Below are positions 32,768-45,271 of a stretch of DNA of 64,000 nucleotides, piece by piece. This stretch comes from Mytilus trossulus (lineage: Eukaryota > Mollusca > Bivalvia > Mytilida > Mytilidae). Below the pieces are notes generated by a model. It saw only the letters and a list, made by a program, of their open reading frames with translations. It made no database searches and was not told the DNA's origin. The position numbers were made by a program, and so were the translations under genes. Within the stretch, counting starts at the first letter, position 1; the number at the start of each line of letters is the position of its first letter. The stretch is from the NCBI RefSeq assembly GCF_036588685.1, contig NC_086384.1:11422195-11486194 (forward strand). Direction: 5' to 3'.

Positions 32768-34411
32768 TATCTAAGAATAAGAATAAGAATTTTATTAGTT
32801 TGAAATCCAAACAATAGGATTGTTACTAAAATACACAACAAAAAAACAAACAAACAGGCATATTAAAATTACAAAACGATAGTCAATAAAAAGTTACACT
32901 ACAAATATGTAGCATTGAAAGAAAAACAAAAACATAGATCAATAGTATTAATTATAATACTATTTTTGACAGCATGCCTCCTCTTTAAAGTTATGTATTA
33001 AAATATTATGCTTATGTATCAAAAAATATGTTATAATATACATTACACAGTTCATATATTGATATTATAATTGTTTCTCTCATTATACATTTCACTTATG
33101 TAGTTAACAATGATAAGTAAAATATCACATTCTTCGCAGGAAAATATAAAATCAAATTTATTTTCTTCACTCATGGAATTAAAACAGGGGACAATATTAG
33201 AAATTTCATTAAACATTTTGATCCTAGTTTTATTAATTTCTGAACATGTAATGATGAAATGAAATTCATCTTCCAACTCTTTATGGCATAAAGGACATAT
33301 TCTATTTTCTAGAGCTGTTTTGTTGTATCTTCCACGTTCAACAGCCAACATACTATTACTTATTCTTATTTTAGCATAATTTTTTGTAACATTTTTATCT
33401 AAATTCAATAAAAGGTACTTTTCTAGTTCATACTTAACTTTAAATTTTCTGTAGGTTCTTAGTCTATTTCCATTTATTGAATTTTCATCATTAAAGAGAC
33501 AATTTTTCCCCAATATATTATGTAATTTTCATTGAGCTTCTTCACGACGGCTAATAGTAATCGTTTTTTAGAGAAGGTACATTGATTTTCCCAAACATGA
33601 GTGAAATTTAATTTTGAAAGTAGCATCTTAACTTTTGAAGCAAATCCATCATTTAACTGCTTGTTAGCTTTATAAACATTATATAATAAAGACTCATTTT
33701 CATTTGACTTTAAAATATGTAACCAAAATCCTATAGAAGACTTAAGGGCCTGTATACCAATAGGGTACATTCCCAATTCAGCTAATACAGCTGTATTTAC
33801 TGCCTTTGAATTAACATTTAGAAGACCTTTCGCAAATTTGATTTGGAGTTTTACTGATTCCATAGATAAATATTGAGATTCAAGAGTTTTTTTGTTCTTC
33901 ACAATATTTAGCGACCATATCTCACTACAATACAGTAATATTGGACTAACACAAGAATTAAATAGTTTCATATGGGAAGAAACATCCATCTTATCTGAGT
34001 AGAGTATTTTTTTAATACAAAACAATGCCTTAGAAGCTTTTTTACATAGGAGATTTACAGCATTAGTGAAAATTCCTGATGGCTTGAATAGTATACCTAA
34101 ATATTTATATTCTGTGCAACATTCAATTAATTCATTATTCAATACAAACTGGTCTTTTGTAAGTTTTTTACCACTTTTATTAAATATCATTGTTTTTGTC
34201 TTGTCAAGATTGACAGTCAAGTTCCATTTTTCACAATAAGTATTTAACTTGTTTAGACAATTTTGTAAACCTTCTGAGGATTCTGAAATTAATACCAAGT
34301 CATCAGCATATAAAAGACTAGACAATTTTATGTCATGTAATGTTACAGGATCACATGTGTTATCAAACATTGAGGTTAAATCATTTATATAAAAAGAAAA
34401 TAAGGTATCTA
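32768..34411 (-). mobile_element. 5'-truncated LINE inserted in the tandem duplication
   Basis: Lineage 1 LINE on the minus strand. The 3' tail (left side) is ATTCTTATTCTTATTC read on the minus strand. Flanked by the 6-bp direct repeat TATCTA (32768-32773 and 34406-34411). Copy 1 of the duplication has TATCCATCAT at the same site, an unoccupied version. Confidence 0.88.
33052..34405 (-). pseudogene. LINE ORF2 RT/C-terminal part, frameshifted
   Basis: The readable protein begins at DTLFSFYINDL, just after the point where the RT's QG..SP motif would be, and contains the catalytic LLYADDLVLI (34315-34345), a connecting region, and the zinc-like tail CPLC, DEFHF, C in a second frame (33052-33513). 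The frames overlap near 33490, so one frameshift separates them. The 5' truncation at 34405 removes endonuclease and most of the RT fingers. Closely related in layout to 17045-18655. Confidence 0.9.
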
Positions 34412-34560
34412 TCATATGATTGGTTGTGTTTCAAACCGGAAGTCTTGTCTATGACTAAAAGTCAGTCCGATGACGGAATCATATCCGGACTCCTTTTTTG
34501 TCGTTTTTCTCCCAAAATAACTCAATCTGAATAATCATAAGAATGGATGACAAATGCGAC
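34412..34560. repeat. Continuation of tandem duplication copy 2
   Basis: ATCATATGATTGGTTGTG matches the end of copy 1, then TTCAAACCGGAAGTCTTG and ATATCCGGACTCC, wording that I associate with a mussel dispersed repeat. Confidence 0.6.
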
Positions 34561-35627
34561 AATGCATGTTACCCATATGACATAGAGGCATGATGATTGA
34601 TTTACTGTGGAAGAAAGAGAAGCGACACCCAATATGAGGTCTTCTCGTTTAATAGTATAGATAATGGTAACTTGTAGGCAAATCACTTGAAAGAAAATTG
34701 TAATTGAAGAATATTAAAATAATAATAGTTGATGATTTTGTTTTAAGAAAAAAGAGAGATATCACTGGTGTTCAACTTATCATGGCTGATGTTACAAGTA
34801 AAATTGTTTTGTGTTAATTTCTCTGTGTAAACATGTTGTTGTCGAGTATGAGTCTGCTGCTCAGTTGATCTGTTGATTGAGACAGCGAATATATCTTAAT
34901 ACATGTATTGCTTAAAGTTTGATAGTGGTACCAAAATTGTGAATACATGCATGGTTATATTAAACTTATTTACTTTTTGCTTTGTGGATATATTATTCTA
35001 TATATTTTACAAAAGTTTGAATTAATTAAGGGTAAATATTGATTGGTATATAGCAAACTTAAAGAAGAAGAACATGTACATGTATTCATTAACTTAAATG
35101 ATTTTAAAGTTTTATCAGATAAAAAATCTATTAATCAATAACTGTTTATTAATTCTTTTTCTTAGTGATTATTTAGATCAAAACCTATTCCCTAATATGC
35201 TACAAATGTCAATTGCTAAAATGCTCAAACTATCTTCTGTGTTTTTCTGGACAACTTGATATATTATATTTCTTAATAATAAACACAATTTGGTTTTGAC
35301 CTGCATCTCATTTTAGAAAATAACTATTTCCCATTTTATGTAATGGCTTGATGGACAGACGTATATAAAAAAGCTGTTATTAAAATAACTTGCCAATATT
35401 TTATGCTCAACTTACCAATCACATTAATATGTAAAGTCCTATGCATACCAGAGCTATAGTTATTTTGTTTTAAATGTGAACTGTAGAAGGTCATTATTTG
35501 TATTGATTTGCCAGGAATTCAACATTGTCATTGTTTATTTCCCTTTTTCATATAGTTATGCCGTGGAACATGCTTTTTCCCCAATCTGTCAAAATCATAT
35601 CAAAAATGTCTACTTTTTTCAGATGAA
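34561..35627. other. No firm gene seen
   Basis: AT-rich. An AATAAA on the minus strand at 35534-35539 lies about 90 bp downstream of the possible exon 35628-35671. Confidence 0.4.
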
Positions 35628-35671
35628 TCATTGCTGGGTCCTTGAAAACCCTACTGGAACTTCTTCTGATA
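35628..35671 (-). CDS. Possible terminal exon, minus strand (ambiguous strand)
   Basis: Minus strand: branch-point-like TACTAAC (plus 35692-35698), then TTGTTTTCAATTTCCAG, then 13 codons SEEVPVGFSRTQQ and TGA. On the plus strand the same DNA has an equally good acceptor (TCTACTTTTTTCAG at 35621) and a 19-codon frame NHCWVLENPTGTSSD to a TGA at 35681. Either could be a last exon; neither has a confirmed partner. Reported because both readings are better than chance-looking, at low confidence. Confidence 0.22.
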
Positions 35672-36778
35672 CTGGAAATTGAAAACAACTGGTTAGTATA
35701 ATAACATTTATAACAGCATTGTATAAAACTCCTGTGGTAAAGAGGATTCATTTGGTGAATGTATTTTCCATTTCATATTGATATTGTTGATGCTAGTGAA
35801 TAAGATGATAATATGATGTTTTTTCTGTATTACAAAGGAAAATAATAGATTTGTAAATTACCCAAGTTCATTTTGTTTATTTATATCTTTCTCTTTCCTT
35901 TACAAGTGTTTTTTATTAACTTAATTTAGTGAGTGTTAGATGTGAAAATATGGAGATGTGGTATGATTACCAATGTATAGCTATCCTCAAATGAAATGAT
36001 GTAGATATAAGGAACAATAAATAATGCCTTTAACAATGAGTATAAAAGACCTAAACATTACTAATTAGAAAGAACAACAACCAGATTTACTAAATGAAAT
36101 AAAAAAACAATTAATATGGAAACCATTGAAACCTATATTAATATGTAAAAGTCCAAATTGCCCCAATTGTTCAGGGGTCTACCTCTGCAGTCGTATCAGG
36201 CTGTGCTCAGTGAAGCATTTTATTAGTTTCTTTGTTGATTTCATTAATAGGTATATGGAAATCATGAATTTTGAATAACAAACAAAGTAAAAACATCTGG
36301 TGTGTTTTTGTTGGCAATGTATTTTCTGGAACAGCCCTTATGTGTTTTAATATAATAAAAAAAAAAAAGATTTAACATTTTATTTTTTTCAAGTTGATAA
36401 ATGCAATAAAAAAAATTGTGATAGAATTTATATTACTCCAATCCAGGTTACCAGATGTGGCATTAAGTTTGCCAATGAGACAACTCTCCACCAGAGACCT
36501 ATAGATTAATGATGCAGATGTTTATGATAAACTACATATTTAAATGGCTACCTACTCATTCTGTATGACATCATTTTTTTCATTTTCGAAACAAAAAACA
36601 TTTGATTATCTGTAGCTAACATTATTTTGATACTCTTCATAGATCAGTTTTTGCAAATTAGCCTATCTCTTAATGGATTTTATAATCAAAGGGAATATGT
36701 GGAAAAAAAGCTTTATTAAAGTACATTGATATTTAAAATTAATAATTAATAGCCATGAAACAATGATTTTATTTTCAG

Positions 36779-36831
36779 CTCATTTTGGAAGAAAATTAAC
36801 AGAGGAAAGATACAGATATGCAAGAATTTAA
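36779..36831 (+). CDS. Possible terminal exon, plus strand
   Basis: TGATTTTATTTTCAG acceptor, phase-1 entry, then HFGRKLTEERYRYARI and TAA. The basic and charged composition is protein-like. AATAAA occurs at about 37019. No partner exon found. Confidence 0.22.
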
Positions 36832-37760
36832 TATTTGAAATGCACTTAATATTTCTTTTGTATATGGCACCTATTTTTGACTGTCAAATAATGGTATTGT
36901 TGTTATCTTTGCCATATAAACAAATATACCTGATCAAATTTGTTCATTAGTAGAAACTTAGATTTCAAATATCTATTCACATAAGGTGATTTTTTTCACA
37001 ATTTTTTCTTATTTTAAAAATAAAACTATTTTGATTTGTCTGAAGTTCATTTCATAAAAATTTCAAATTCTAAATGAGACCTGATTTAGCGCATACTCCA
37101 TCACAAATTGAGATAACGTTAGTATTGTTTTTGGAGTATCCATTATTCTAATACGGCCAACGTATTGACAGGTCTTCATATTAGTGTGTCCAGCATATCA
37201 TTGATTCAAGAACAGTAAATAGTGAAAATTAACATAAATATTTAAAAAAAATTATTTTGGTTTAACATTATTTTTTTTCACAGTTGTGCATCATAATTTT
37301 TTCAAATGTCTTCTTATAACAGGATTTTAACAAAAACTTATACAGATGTATTAAGATAGTTCAAAATGATTGACAAATTTTTAAACTTGTATTAGGAAGT
37401 CAGAAAAAATTGATAAATACTATAGGCCTTATATGTATTCCATAGGACAGATTTCATTTTTGTCCATATTTGTATAAATGTTGCACCTTTATTTTATCTT
37501 TTTGTAGATTTGTATGTGGCTCCACTCATCACCTATTGACTTGTTGGTTATATTTATATATATATGAATATTTAGCAAATAATGGTGGAAATCTGATTTT
37601 TTTTAGAATACAGTCATGAATTTTGCGAAATAATGCAAAAATTAATGTTTTAACCAAATCCACCTACATTTATGATGATGCAAATACATCAAATACAGAA
37701 AAACTTTTTTGAAATGATGGTTGTAAAATATTTTGATGTATGTCTTCATAACAATATCAC
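36832..37760. other. No gene seen
   Basis: AT-rich lead-in to the 33-bp satellite; no repeat or ORF recognised. Confidence 0.45.
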
Positions 37761-37774
37761 ATGTATAAAACTGT

Positions 37775-40700
37775 ATCTAGGAACCTCAGACAATACTTAA
37801 CAGACTGCAACTAAGAACCTCAGGCATTACTTACTTACTGTATCTAGGCACCACAGACAATATTTACAGACTGTATATATAGGAACCAAAGACAATATTT
37901 ACTGATTGCATCTAGGCACCATAGACAATACTTACGGACTGTATCTAGGCACCACACACAATACTTACGGACTGTATCTAGGAACCATAGACAATACTTA
38001 CAGACTGAATAAAGGAACCACAGACAATACTTACTGTATATAGGAACCTCAGACAATACTTACTGATTGTATCTAGGCACCACACACAATACTGACGGAC
38101 TGTATCAAGGAACCACAGACAACATTTACAGACTGTATCTAGGAACCACAGACAAAACTTACTGATTGTATCTAGGCACCACAAACAATACTTACAGACT
38201 GTATCTAGGAACCTCAGACAATACTTAACAGACTGCAACTAAGAACCTCAGGCATTACTTACTTACTGTATCTAGGCACCACAGACAATATTTACAGACT
38301 GTATCTATAGGAACCAAAGACAATATTTACTGATTGTATCTAGGCACCATAGACAATACTTACGGACTGTATCTAGGCACCACACACAATACTTACGGAC
38401 TGTATCTAGGAACCATAGACAATACTTACAGACTGAATATAGGAACCACAGACAATACTTACTGTATATAGGAACCTCAGACAATACTTACTGATTGTAT
38501 CTAGGCACCACACACAATACTGACGGACTGTATCAAGGAACCACAGACAACATTTACAGACTGTATCTAGGAACCACAGACAAAACTTACTGATTGTATC
38601 TAGGCACCACAAACAATACTTACAGACTGTATCTAGGAACCTCAGACAATACTTCACAGACTGCAACTAAGAACCTCAGGAATAACTTACTTTCTGTATC
38701 TAGGCACCACAGACAATATTTACAGACTGTATCTAGGAACCAAAGACAATATTTACTGATTGTATCAAGGCACCTTAGACAATACTTATGGACTGTATCT
38801 AGGCACCACACACAATACTTACGGACTGTATCTTGGAACCACAGACAATACTTACAGACTGAATATAGGAACCACAGACAATACTTACTGTATATAGGAA
38901 CCTCAGACAATACTTACTGATTGTATCTAGGCACCACACACAATACTGACGGACTGTATCTAGGAACCACAGACAACATTTACAGACTGTATCTAGGAAC
39001 CACAGACAAAACTTACTGATTGTATCTAGGCACCACAGACAATACTTACAGACTGTATCTAGGAACCTCAGACAATACTTACAGACCGTATCTAGGTACC
39101 ATATACAATACTTACTGATTGTATCTAGGCACCACAGACAAAACTTACGGACGGTTTCTAGGACCCACAGAACATATTTACAGACTGCAACTAAGAACTT
39201 CAGGCATTACTTACAGACTGTATCTAGGCACCACAGACAATATTTAAAGACTGTATCTAGGAACCACAGACAATACTTACTGATTGTATCTAGGAACCAC
39301 ATACAAAACTTACGGACTGTATCTAGGCACCACAGACAATATTTAAAGACTGTATCTAGGAACCACAGACAATACTTACTGATTGTATCTAGGAACCACA
39401 TACAAAACTTACGGACTGTATCTAGGAACCACAGGCAATACTTACAGACTGTATTTAGAAACCATGGATAATACTTACAGACTGCAACTTCGAACCTCAG
39501 GCATCACTTACAGACTGTATCTAGGAACCACAAACAATACTTACAGACTGTATCTAGGAACCACAGACAATATTTACAGACTGTATATAGGAACCACAGA
39601 CAATACTTACTGATTGTATCTAGGCACCACAGACAATACTTACAAACTGTATCTAATAACCTCAGACAATACTTACAAACTGCAACTAAGAACCTCATAC
39701 ATTACTTTGACTGTATCTAGGAACCACAGGCAATACTAACAGACTGTATCTAGGAACTTCAGACAATACTTACAGACTGTATCTAGGAACCACAGACAAT
39801 ACTTACAGACTGTATCTAGGAACCTCAGACAATACTTACAGACTGCAACTAAGAACCTCATACATAACTTTGACTGTATTTAGGAAACACAGGCGATACT
39901 TACAGAATGTATATAGGAACCTCAGACAATACTTACAGACTGCAACTAAGAAAATCAGACATTACTTACTGATTGTATCTAGGAACCACAGACATTACTT
40001 ACTGATTGTATATAGGCACCACAGACAATACTTACGGACTGTATCTAGGAACCACAGACAATACTTACTGATTGTATCTAGGCACCACAGACAATTCTTA
40101 CACTGTATCTAGGAACCACGGACAATACTTACAGACTGTGTCTAGGAACCACAGACAATATTTACAGACTGTATCTAGGAATCACAGACAATACCTACAG
40201 ACTGTATCTAGGAACCACAGACAAAACTTACGGACTGTATCTAGGCACCACAGACAATATTTAAAGACTGTATCTAGAAACCACAGAAAAAACTTTCTGA
40301 TTGTATCTAGGCACTACAGACAATACTTACGGACTGTATCTAGGAACCTCAGACAATACTTACAGGCTGTATCTAGGAACCTCAGACAATACTTACAGAC
40401 GGCAATTCAGAACCTCAGGCATTACTTAGACTGTATCTAGGAACCACAGACAATACTTACAGACTGTGTCTAGGAACCACAAACAATACTTACAGAATGT
40501 ATCTAGGAACCACAGACAATACTTACAGACTGTATCAAGGCACCACAGACAATACTTTCAGACTGTATCTAGGAACCGCAGACAATACTCACAGACTGTA
40601 TCTAGGAACCTATGACAATACTTACAGACTACAACTAAGAAAATCAAACATTACTTACTGATTGTATCTAGGAATCATAGACAATACTTACAGACTGTAT

Positions 40701-40825
40701 CTAGGAACCACAGACAATACTTACATACTGTATCTAGGAACCACAGACAATACTTACAGACTGAATCTAGAAACCACAGACAATACTTACAGAATATATT
40801 TTAGAACCTCAGACAATGCGTACCA
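37775..40825. repeat. 33-bp satellite, about 3.05 kb, roughly 90 units
   Basis: The basic unit reads CTGTATCTAGGAACCACAGA then CAATACTTACAGA. Variants alternate GGAACC/GGCACC and ACTGCAACTAAGAACC. Higher-order structure: a block of 13 units (428 bp) at about 37776-38203 is repeated almost exactly at 38204-38631 and again, edited, to about 38940. A 99-bp block is duplicated at 39229/39328. Because 33 is divisible by three, frames stay open on both strands and yield 11-residue periodic peptides (YLGTTDNTYRL or CLWFLDTVCKY); I do not consider these genes. A stray unit at 41770-41800 suggests a decayed edge. Confidence 0.97.
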
Positions 40826-41099
40826 GGGTTTGACATGGGTAAATTATTTCAATTCGCCTTAATTCATATTATATCATCTATATGTTTAACTCATTGTCTT
40901 GTGTTCATGCATTTTATCTTTCATTATCTCTATTTTACTTATTGTCTCATGTACATTTGCCTGTCATCTTTCATAATCTATTTTGAACTAAATTAGACTT
41001 ATTGCTGTATATATGTGCTTGTATACATATAGTTAAAGTACATTTTTTAGGCAAACAACTCATATTTGACTTCTAAAAACACATAAGAGTGAACCGCTG

Positions 41100-41615
41100 A
41101 AATGTCTCACCTACTTTAATGATGACCATTGAGTTTATGAGTCATAGATTATGGTTTCAGTACAAGTATCACAGACAATTAACATTTCAGATCAATTCTG
41201 TCAGATTCACATGCACACCTAACAATAATTCCATACACCAAATATAGTTGACACATTGCTTTGAAGTATTTGATAAAAGACCAAAACACTTAACATTGAT
41301 CAATGAATCATGAAAATTAGATCAAGGTCAGATGAAACCTGCAAGACTGACATGTATCCCTTACAATCATAACATATACACAACATATACTTGACCTACT
41401 ACTTCCAGTATTTTAGATATGGATCAAATCACAGAACTTTAACATAAAATGAGGTCAAGGTCAGAAGAAACCTGTCTGACTGAAATGTAGACATTGCAAG
41501 GAACCCCTATGCCAAATTAAGTTATCCTATTACTCTAAATATGCAGAAATTTACATGACAATCATTGTTCTTTCTATAAGCGGATGCTGAATCATAAAAA
41601 TGAGGTTAAGGGCAA
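41100..41615 (+). repeat. Degenerate ~190-bp tandem repeat, about 3 units
   Basis: AGGTCAAGGTCAGA, GAAACCTG, GACTGACATGTA, CTTACAATCATAACATA and TTGACCTACT recur with about 190-bp spacing. The wording matches a family common in bivalves, from memory. Confidence 0.6.
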
Positions 41616-41628
41616 TGCACATTAGACA

Positions 41629-41712
41629 GACTATCCATATAAATAGAAGAAGCTTCTTCTATTTATATGGATAGTCAACCTTCATATGGATTGAAACAAG
41701 TGCCTGTGATTT
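41629..41712 (+). repeat. Family C with a perfect 48-bp palindrome
   Basis: 41629-41676 is an exact palindrome centred on AAGCTT (half: GACTATCCATATAAATAG, AAGAAG). It continues with CATATGGATTGAAACAAG and TGCCTGTG, the family C end. Confidence 0.9.
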
Positions 41713-42097
41713 GAATATTTGAAAATACATTCAGACTAGATCTACGAACCTGATACTGTGAAGATCTTAGAACCACAGACAATACATACATAGATACAAG
41801 TAGACCATTTCTAATAAACCCATATAATTCAAACAGATTGTATCCTGTCAAATCTAGTTTTACTTGGTAAAATTAGTCAAGTCATCACTTAATAAATAAA
41901 TTCACAAATGCTTAGCAAAGATATTAAGTCCAATTCAGGGTTTATATTGCACTCAATTATTCCTTCTGTAAACAGGACATGTGACTTTGAATATGACAGT
42001 ACTTGTACAACGTGTTGAAACAATTTTCTCTTTTGCTTTCTATCTTTTGCTGTTTTATTTTCTATATGATGCAAGTTACATTTATACGCCATCTCTA

Positions 42098-42556
42098 TAA
42101 TTGGTCCGAGACCACAATTGTCGTCCCTTGATTTTCGTTGTTCATGAATATAGTCCCTAGTGTTAACAGTGGGTTACTTGCCATTAATTTTTATACCCCT
42201 TCCAAATTTATTTCTCCATGTTTAATGCCTCAAATTGTAAGAAGGGGGTGGAATTACACTGTAAAAAAATTTGGGTTCAAAATTTTACAGGAAAGTAGTG
42301 ATTTGGTCCAGCTGAAAAAGGTTAAAAATAGCACTTTGGAAGCTGTCAAAAGATTTAAAGACACCCTAAACACAAAATTGTCCATATTTTGAGTTAGAGG
42401 CGATGAAGTTTTCTATAATTTTGATATAATTTGTCCCAAAAATAGTACAACACACTGTAAAAATTTCATTGAGAAAGCGCAGGTGTGATTTTTTAAATTT
42501 TTATTTATGTTCTAAAAGAAATGCACTACGAATTAATTGTGTTCTCGGACCAATTG
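42098..42556 (+). mobile_element. Non-autonomous element with ~21-bp TIRs
   Basis: Termini AATTGGTCCGAGACCACAAT (42099) and, inverted, AATTGGTCCGAGAACACAAT (right end near 42555). Interior words TTTTGAGTTAGAGGCGATG, AATAGTACAACACACTG and GAGAAAGCGCAGGTGTG match a common mussel repeat, from memory. The 84-codon frame at 42138-42392 lies inside and has no recognisable transposase motif. Confidence 0.65.
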
Positions 42557-43688
42557 GAACAGGTTTCATTTTGATGTGCATATTGGATAAAATCAAATCA
42601 ATCAAAACTTAATTTTGTTCTTTATTATAAAACTTTCATTTTTTTTCTAAATTTGTATTTAGGTTAATGAATGCAGTAGCATAAATACCTGAATAAAGTT
42701 TATACAACATTTAAAGAAAATTATCTATACATTAGTGACATGCATACAGCACAGTTTATATGTATCATGCATTATATTATGGTATAAAACAAAATAGACA
42801 AAAAGGTATTCAAACTACCATAAAATATAGAGCAAGAGGTCACAAGAGGTTTTGAGGGTTGTTTTGTTAAATAGAAAGACTAATTCAATAAGCATTTTTA
42901 TTATATAATATAGACCACACTAATTAATTAAGAAGTTTACCATTTTCAAAAATTGATAATGCACAAGCAATTTATTTTAGAAGAGACAATATTTAATGAA
43001 TTTCTTTTATACATTTGATAATTGTAAATTCCTTGATAATGACTTATTGACTTTCACTCTTGTAACTCTGAATCCTTTGACTCAATCTTTCTGTTTTTCA
43101 ACACACAACATCAACAATCAACAAGCATAAAATATTAAATATTAAATATGTTTATCATAAATTTAATTAAAATCATTTGCAAAAATGAATTATTAGCATA
43201 TAATTATCATTATAGTCCAGTCAATTAAGCCAAAATTGGACCCTAACCTCAAAGTAATTGCAACAGAAGACTTTAAAGTTTTAAACTTAAGCATTATACC
43301 CCAAAAAAAAAAACAGAAAAAAGTCCAACAAAATATAACTTGAGGAAGACTATAAAAATATAAAGATTTTATAATTCCTATGGAGATTTGCATTACAATG
43401 GGAGATAACTCTGCCAAAAAGGCAGAATATCAATAAAAATTGATTCAAAATTATAACTTTACGGCTTCTATACAGCAGAATGTATTGATTCTTGATACTT
43501 TAGCTGACCTTCGAGTATAAAAAACAACTCTAAATGTGTATCATATCAAGCTTCAACCAAGATTCCGTAATTCATAGTTGACCATTTATTAAAAAATTTA
43601 ATATGTCAAGGTAAAGAACCTCAAATTTAATAAATTAAGCAAAAATAATTAAGCATAGGTTTTTCTTTTTGTGGTTTAAATATAGATT
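42557..43688. other. No gene seen
   Basis: AT-rich, no repeat shared within the window recognised. Confidence 0.4.
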
Positions 43689-43845
43689 CTACCACTGCAT
43701 CGAGAGTAATACAATATTTATCCATTCCAGACAGTTAAATTTTCAAATTTAAAACACGAGGCTTGCCCGAGCGTTTTGAATATTTAAAATTCAACTGTCG
43801 AGAGTGGATAAATATCGTATTACACGAGATTTGGTGGTGGAATCT
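43689..43845. mobile_element. Palindromic mini-element (~155 bp)
   Basis: TCGAGAGTAATACAATATTT / AAATATCGTATTACACGAGA and CAGTTAAATTTTCAAA / TTTAAAATTCAACTG pair across a centre near ACACGAGGCTTGCC, with scattered mismatches. Confidence 0.75.
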
Positions 43846-45241
43846 GTTTCTCTAATGATTTTCTAACATTATGAAGGCAAACTTATTCCTTCATTTCCAA
43901 TGATCTGCAAAAAGATGTGTTCTTTCTATGTGACGACATCAGGTATGGTCGCCTTTTTTCATGTCGTCACAATAGGAATTTCAGAGGAGAGCAAGAAAAT
44001 TTGACGTCATAATCAGATTTTAACCAATGAAGTACTGAGATCAAACGAACCACATGTTGATTAATTTTTTTTTTAATAAAATGGGTGCAGAAAGGGATAA
44101 ATTGACGAAGAATTAGAGAAGTCTTTTTAAACAAAGTAGATGCTGAAAAAAGATATAATACCAAATTTTCACATTATTTTTTCAAAATGGTCACAAAGCC
44201 ACAAATTTGCAATTTCTTTAATGAAAAATGTGCAAAAACAATAGAAATACCTATAACACTTTGGTTTTGTACATTTCAAGTGCGGGAGATGATATAATAC
44301 AGTCAAATACGAACTAATAACCCAATTAAAATATCATGCTTTACATGAATTTTAGGAAAATCAACAAAAAACTGACAAAAAAGACTCATTTTGCTGAGTT
44401 ATCTTTCCTTTTCAATGTTGGAAATTAAAATTGCTGATTTTGAGTTTTCCTCAAGTTAGATTCTATTGGACCTTTTTCTGTGTATATCTGTATATCTGTA
44501 TATCTGGAGCTTAATTTTATATAGATTAGAACTGAAACATTTTCTGTTGCAATTAGTTTGAGGTCAAACCTTAGATTGACTGGATAAGTTTTGACTGGAC
44601 TATTATGTATGTTTTTCTGTATTTACAACATTTAAAAATCACATTGTGAGGTAAATTGAAAATTCTCTATGCAACGAAGAAAATCTCAATTGAAAAATGA
44701 GATTAAAAACTAACCAAAATTATACAAAAAGAATCACTGATGTGACAGTTTCAAGTTTTTTTGTATGAAGTCTTCCTAATTTTTTGTATTATGTATGCCA
44801 ATATTATCTTTTTTTTTTAGAGGCATCCATAGTAGACAGTCCTTATGGTTTTTTTTTTTCAAAACTAAATATAATGTGGGGAGGGATTAATACTACACAT
44901 AACAAGAAGTAAAAAACATATATGCATGTCTGAGTTATCCAAGGATGACATCTTAATCTTATGTAATAAAAAAAATACAAAGAAAGGAACCTTACTAAAA
45001 ACTTCAAATAGTTGTCCTTGGTACTCAAGTAGGAACAGGTATAAAAAAAACCAACAACATCTATAACATATCTTAAAAGGAGTAATTACAAAACAGATAT
45101 ATAAAAAAAATACATTTCCAGAATTTTACATTACTCTATAACCATCATAGTGGTAAAACATTAACAAAAACTAAAAACTAAGTACAATAAAACCAGTCTT
45201 CTCTGTTCTTTAAAATTGTTCTTGTCCTTCACTCTTTGACA
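43846..45241. other. No ORF; possible 3' UTR of the minus-strand gene
   Basis: Lies downstream of the stop codon at 45242 on the minus strand. No repeat or coding signal found. No AATAAA on the minus strand was spotted close to the stop. Confidence 0.35.
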
Positions 45242-45271
45242 CTAGTATTGGAACTTGAAGTCTTGATCAAC
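45242..45271 (-). CDS. Terminal exon of the minus-strand host gene
   Basis: Acceptor AATTCTATTTTAG (AG at plus 45272-45273), then nine codons VDQDFKFQY and TAG. Phase 0 entry agrees with the phase 0 exit of 46102-46152, so the two join as YKCQ-VDQD without adjustment. Alone it would be too short to call; the agreement in phase and order with the upstream exons is the evidence. It gives the protein a short polar, aromatic C-terminus. Confidence 0.45.
   Translation of the reverse strand, partial: VDQDFKFQY

Noticed and set aside
37775..40825. Regular 33-bp repeats as a CRISPR-like array
   Set aside because: There are no unique spacers; units abut directly and vary by point changes. It is a tandem satellite in eukaryotic DNA.
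37844..40862. Many open frames encoding CLWFLDTV or YLGTTDN repeats
   Set aside because: Produced by a repeat unit divisible by three, open on both strands at once, without splice or start signals.
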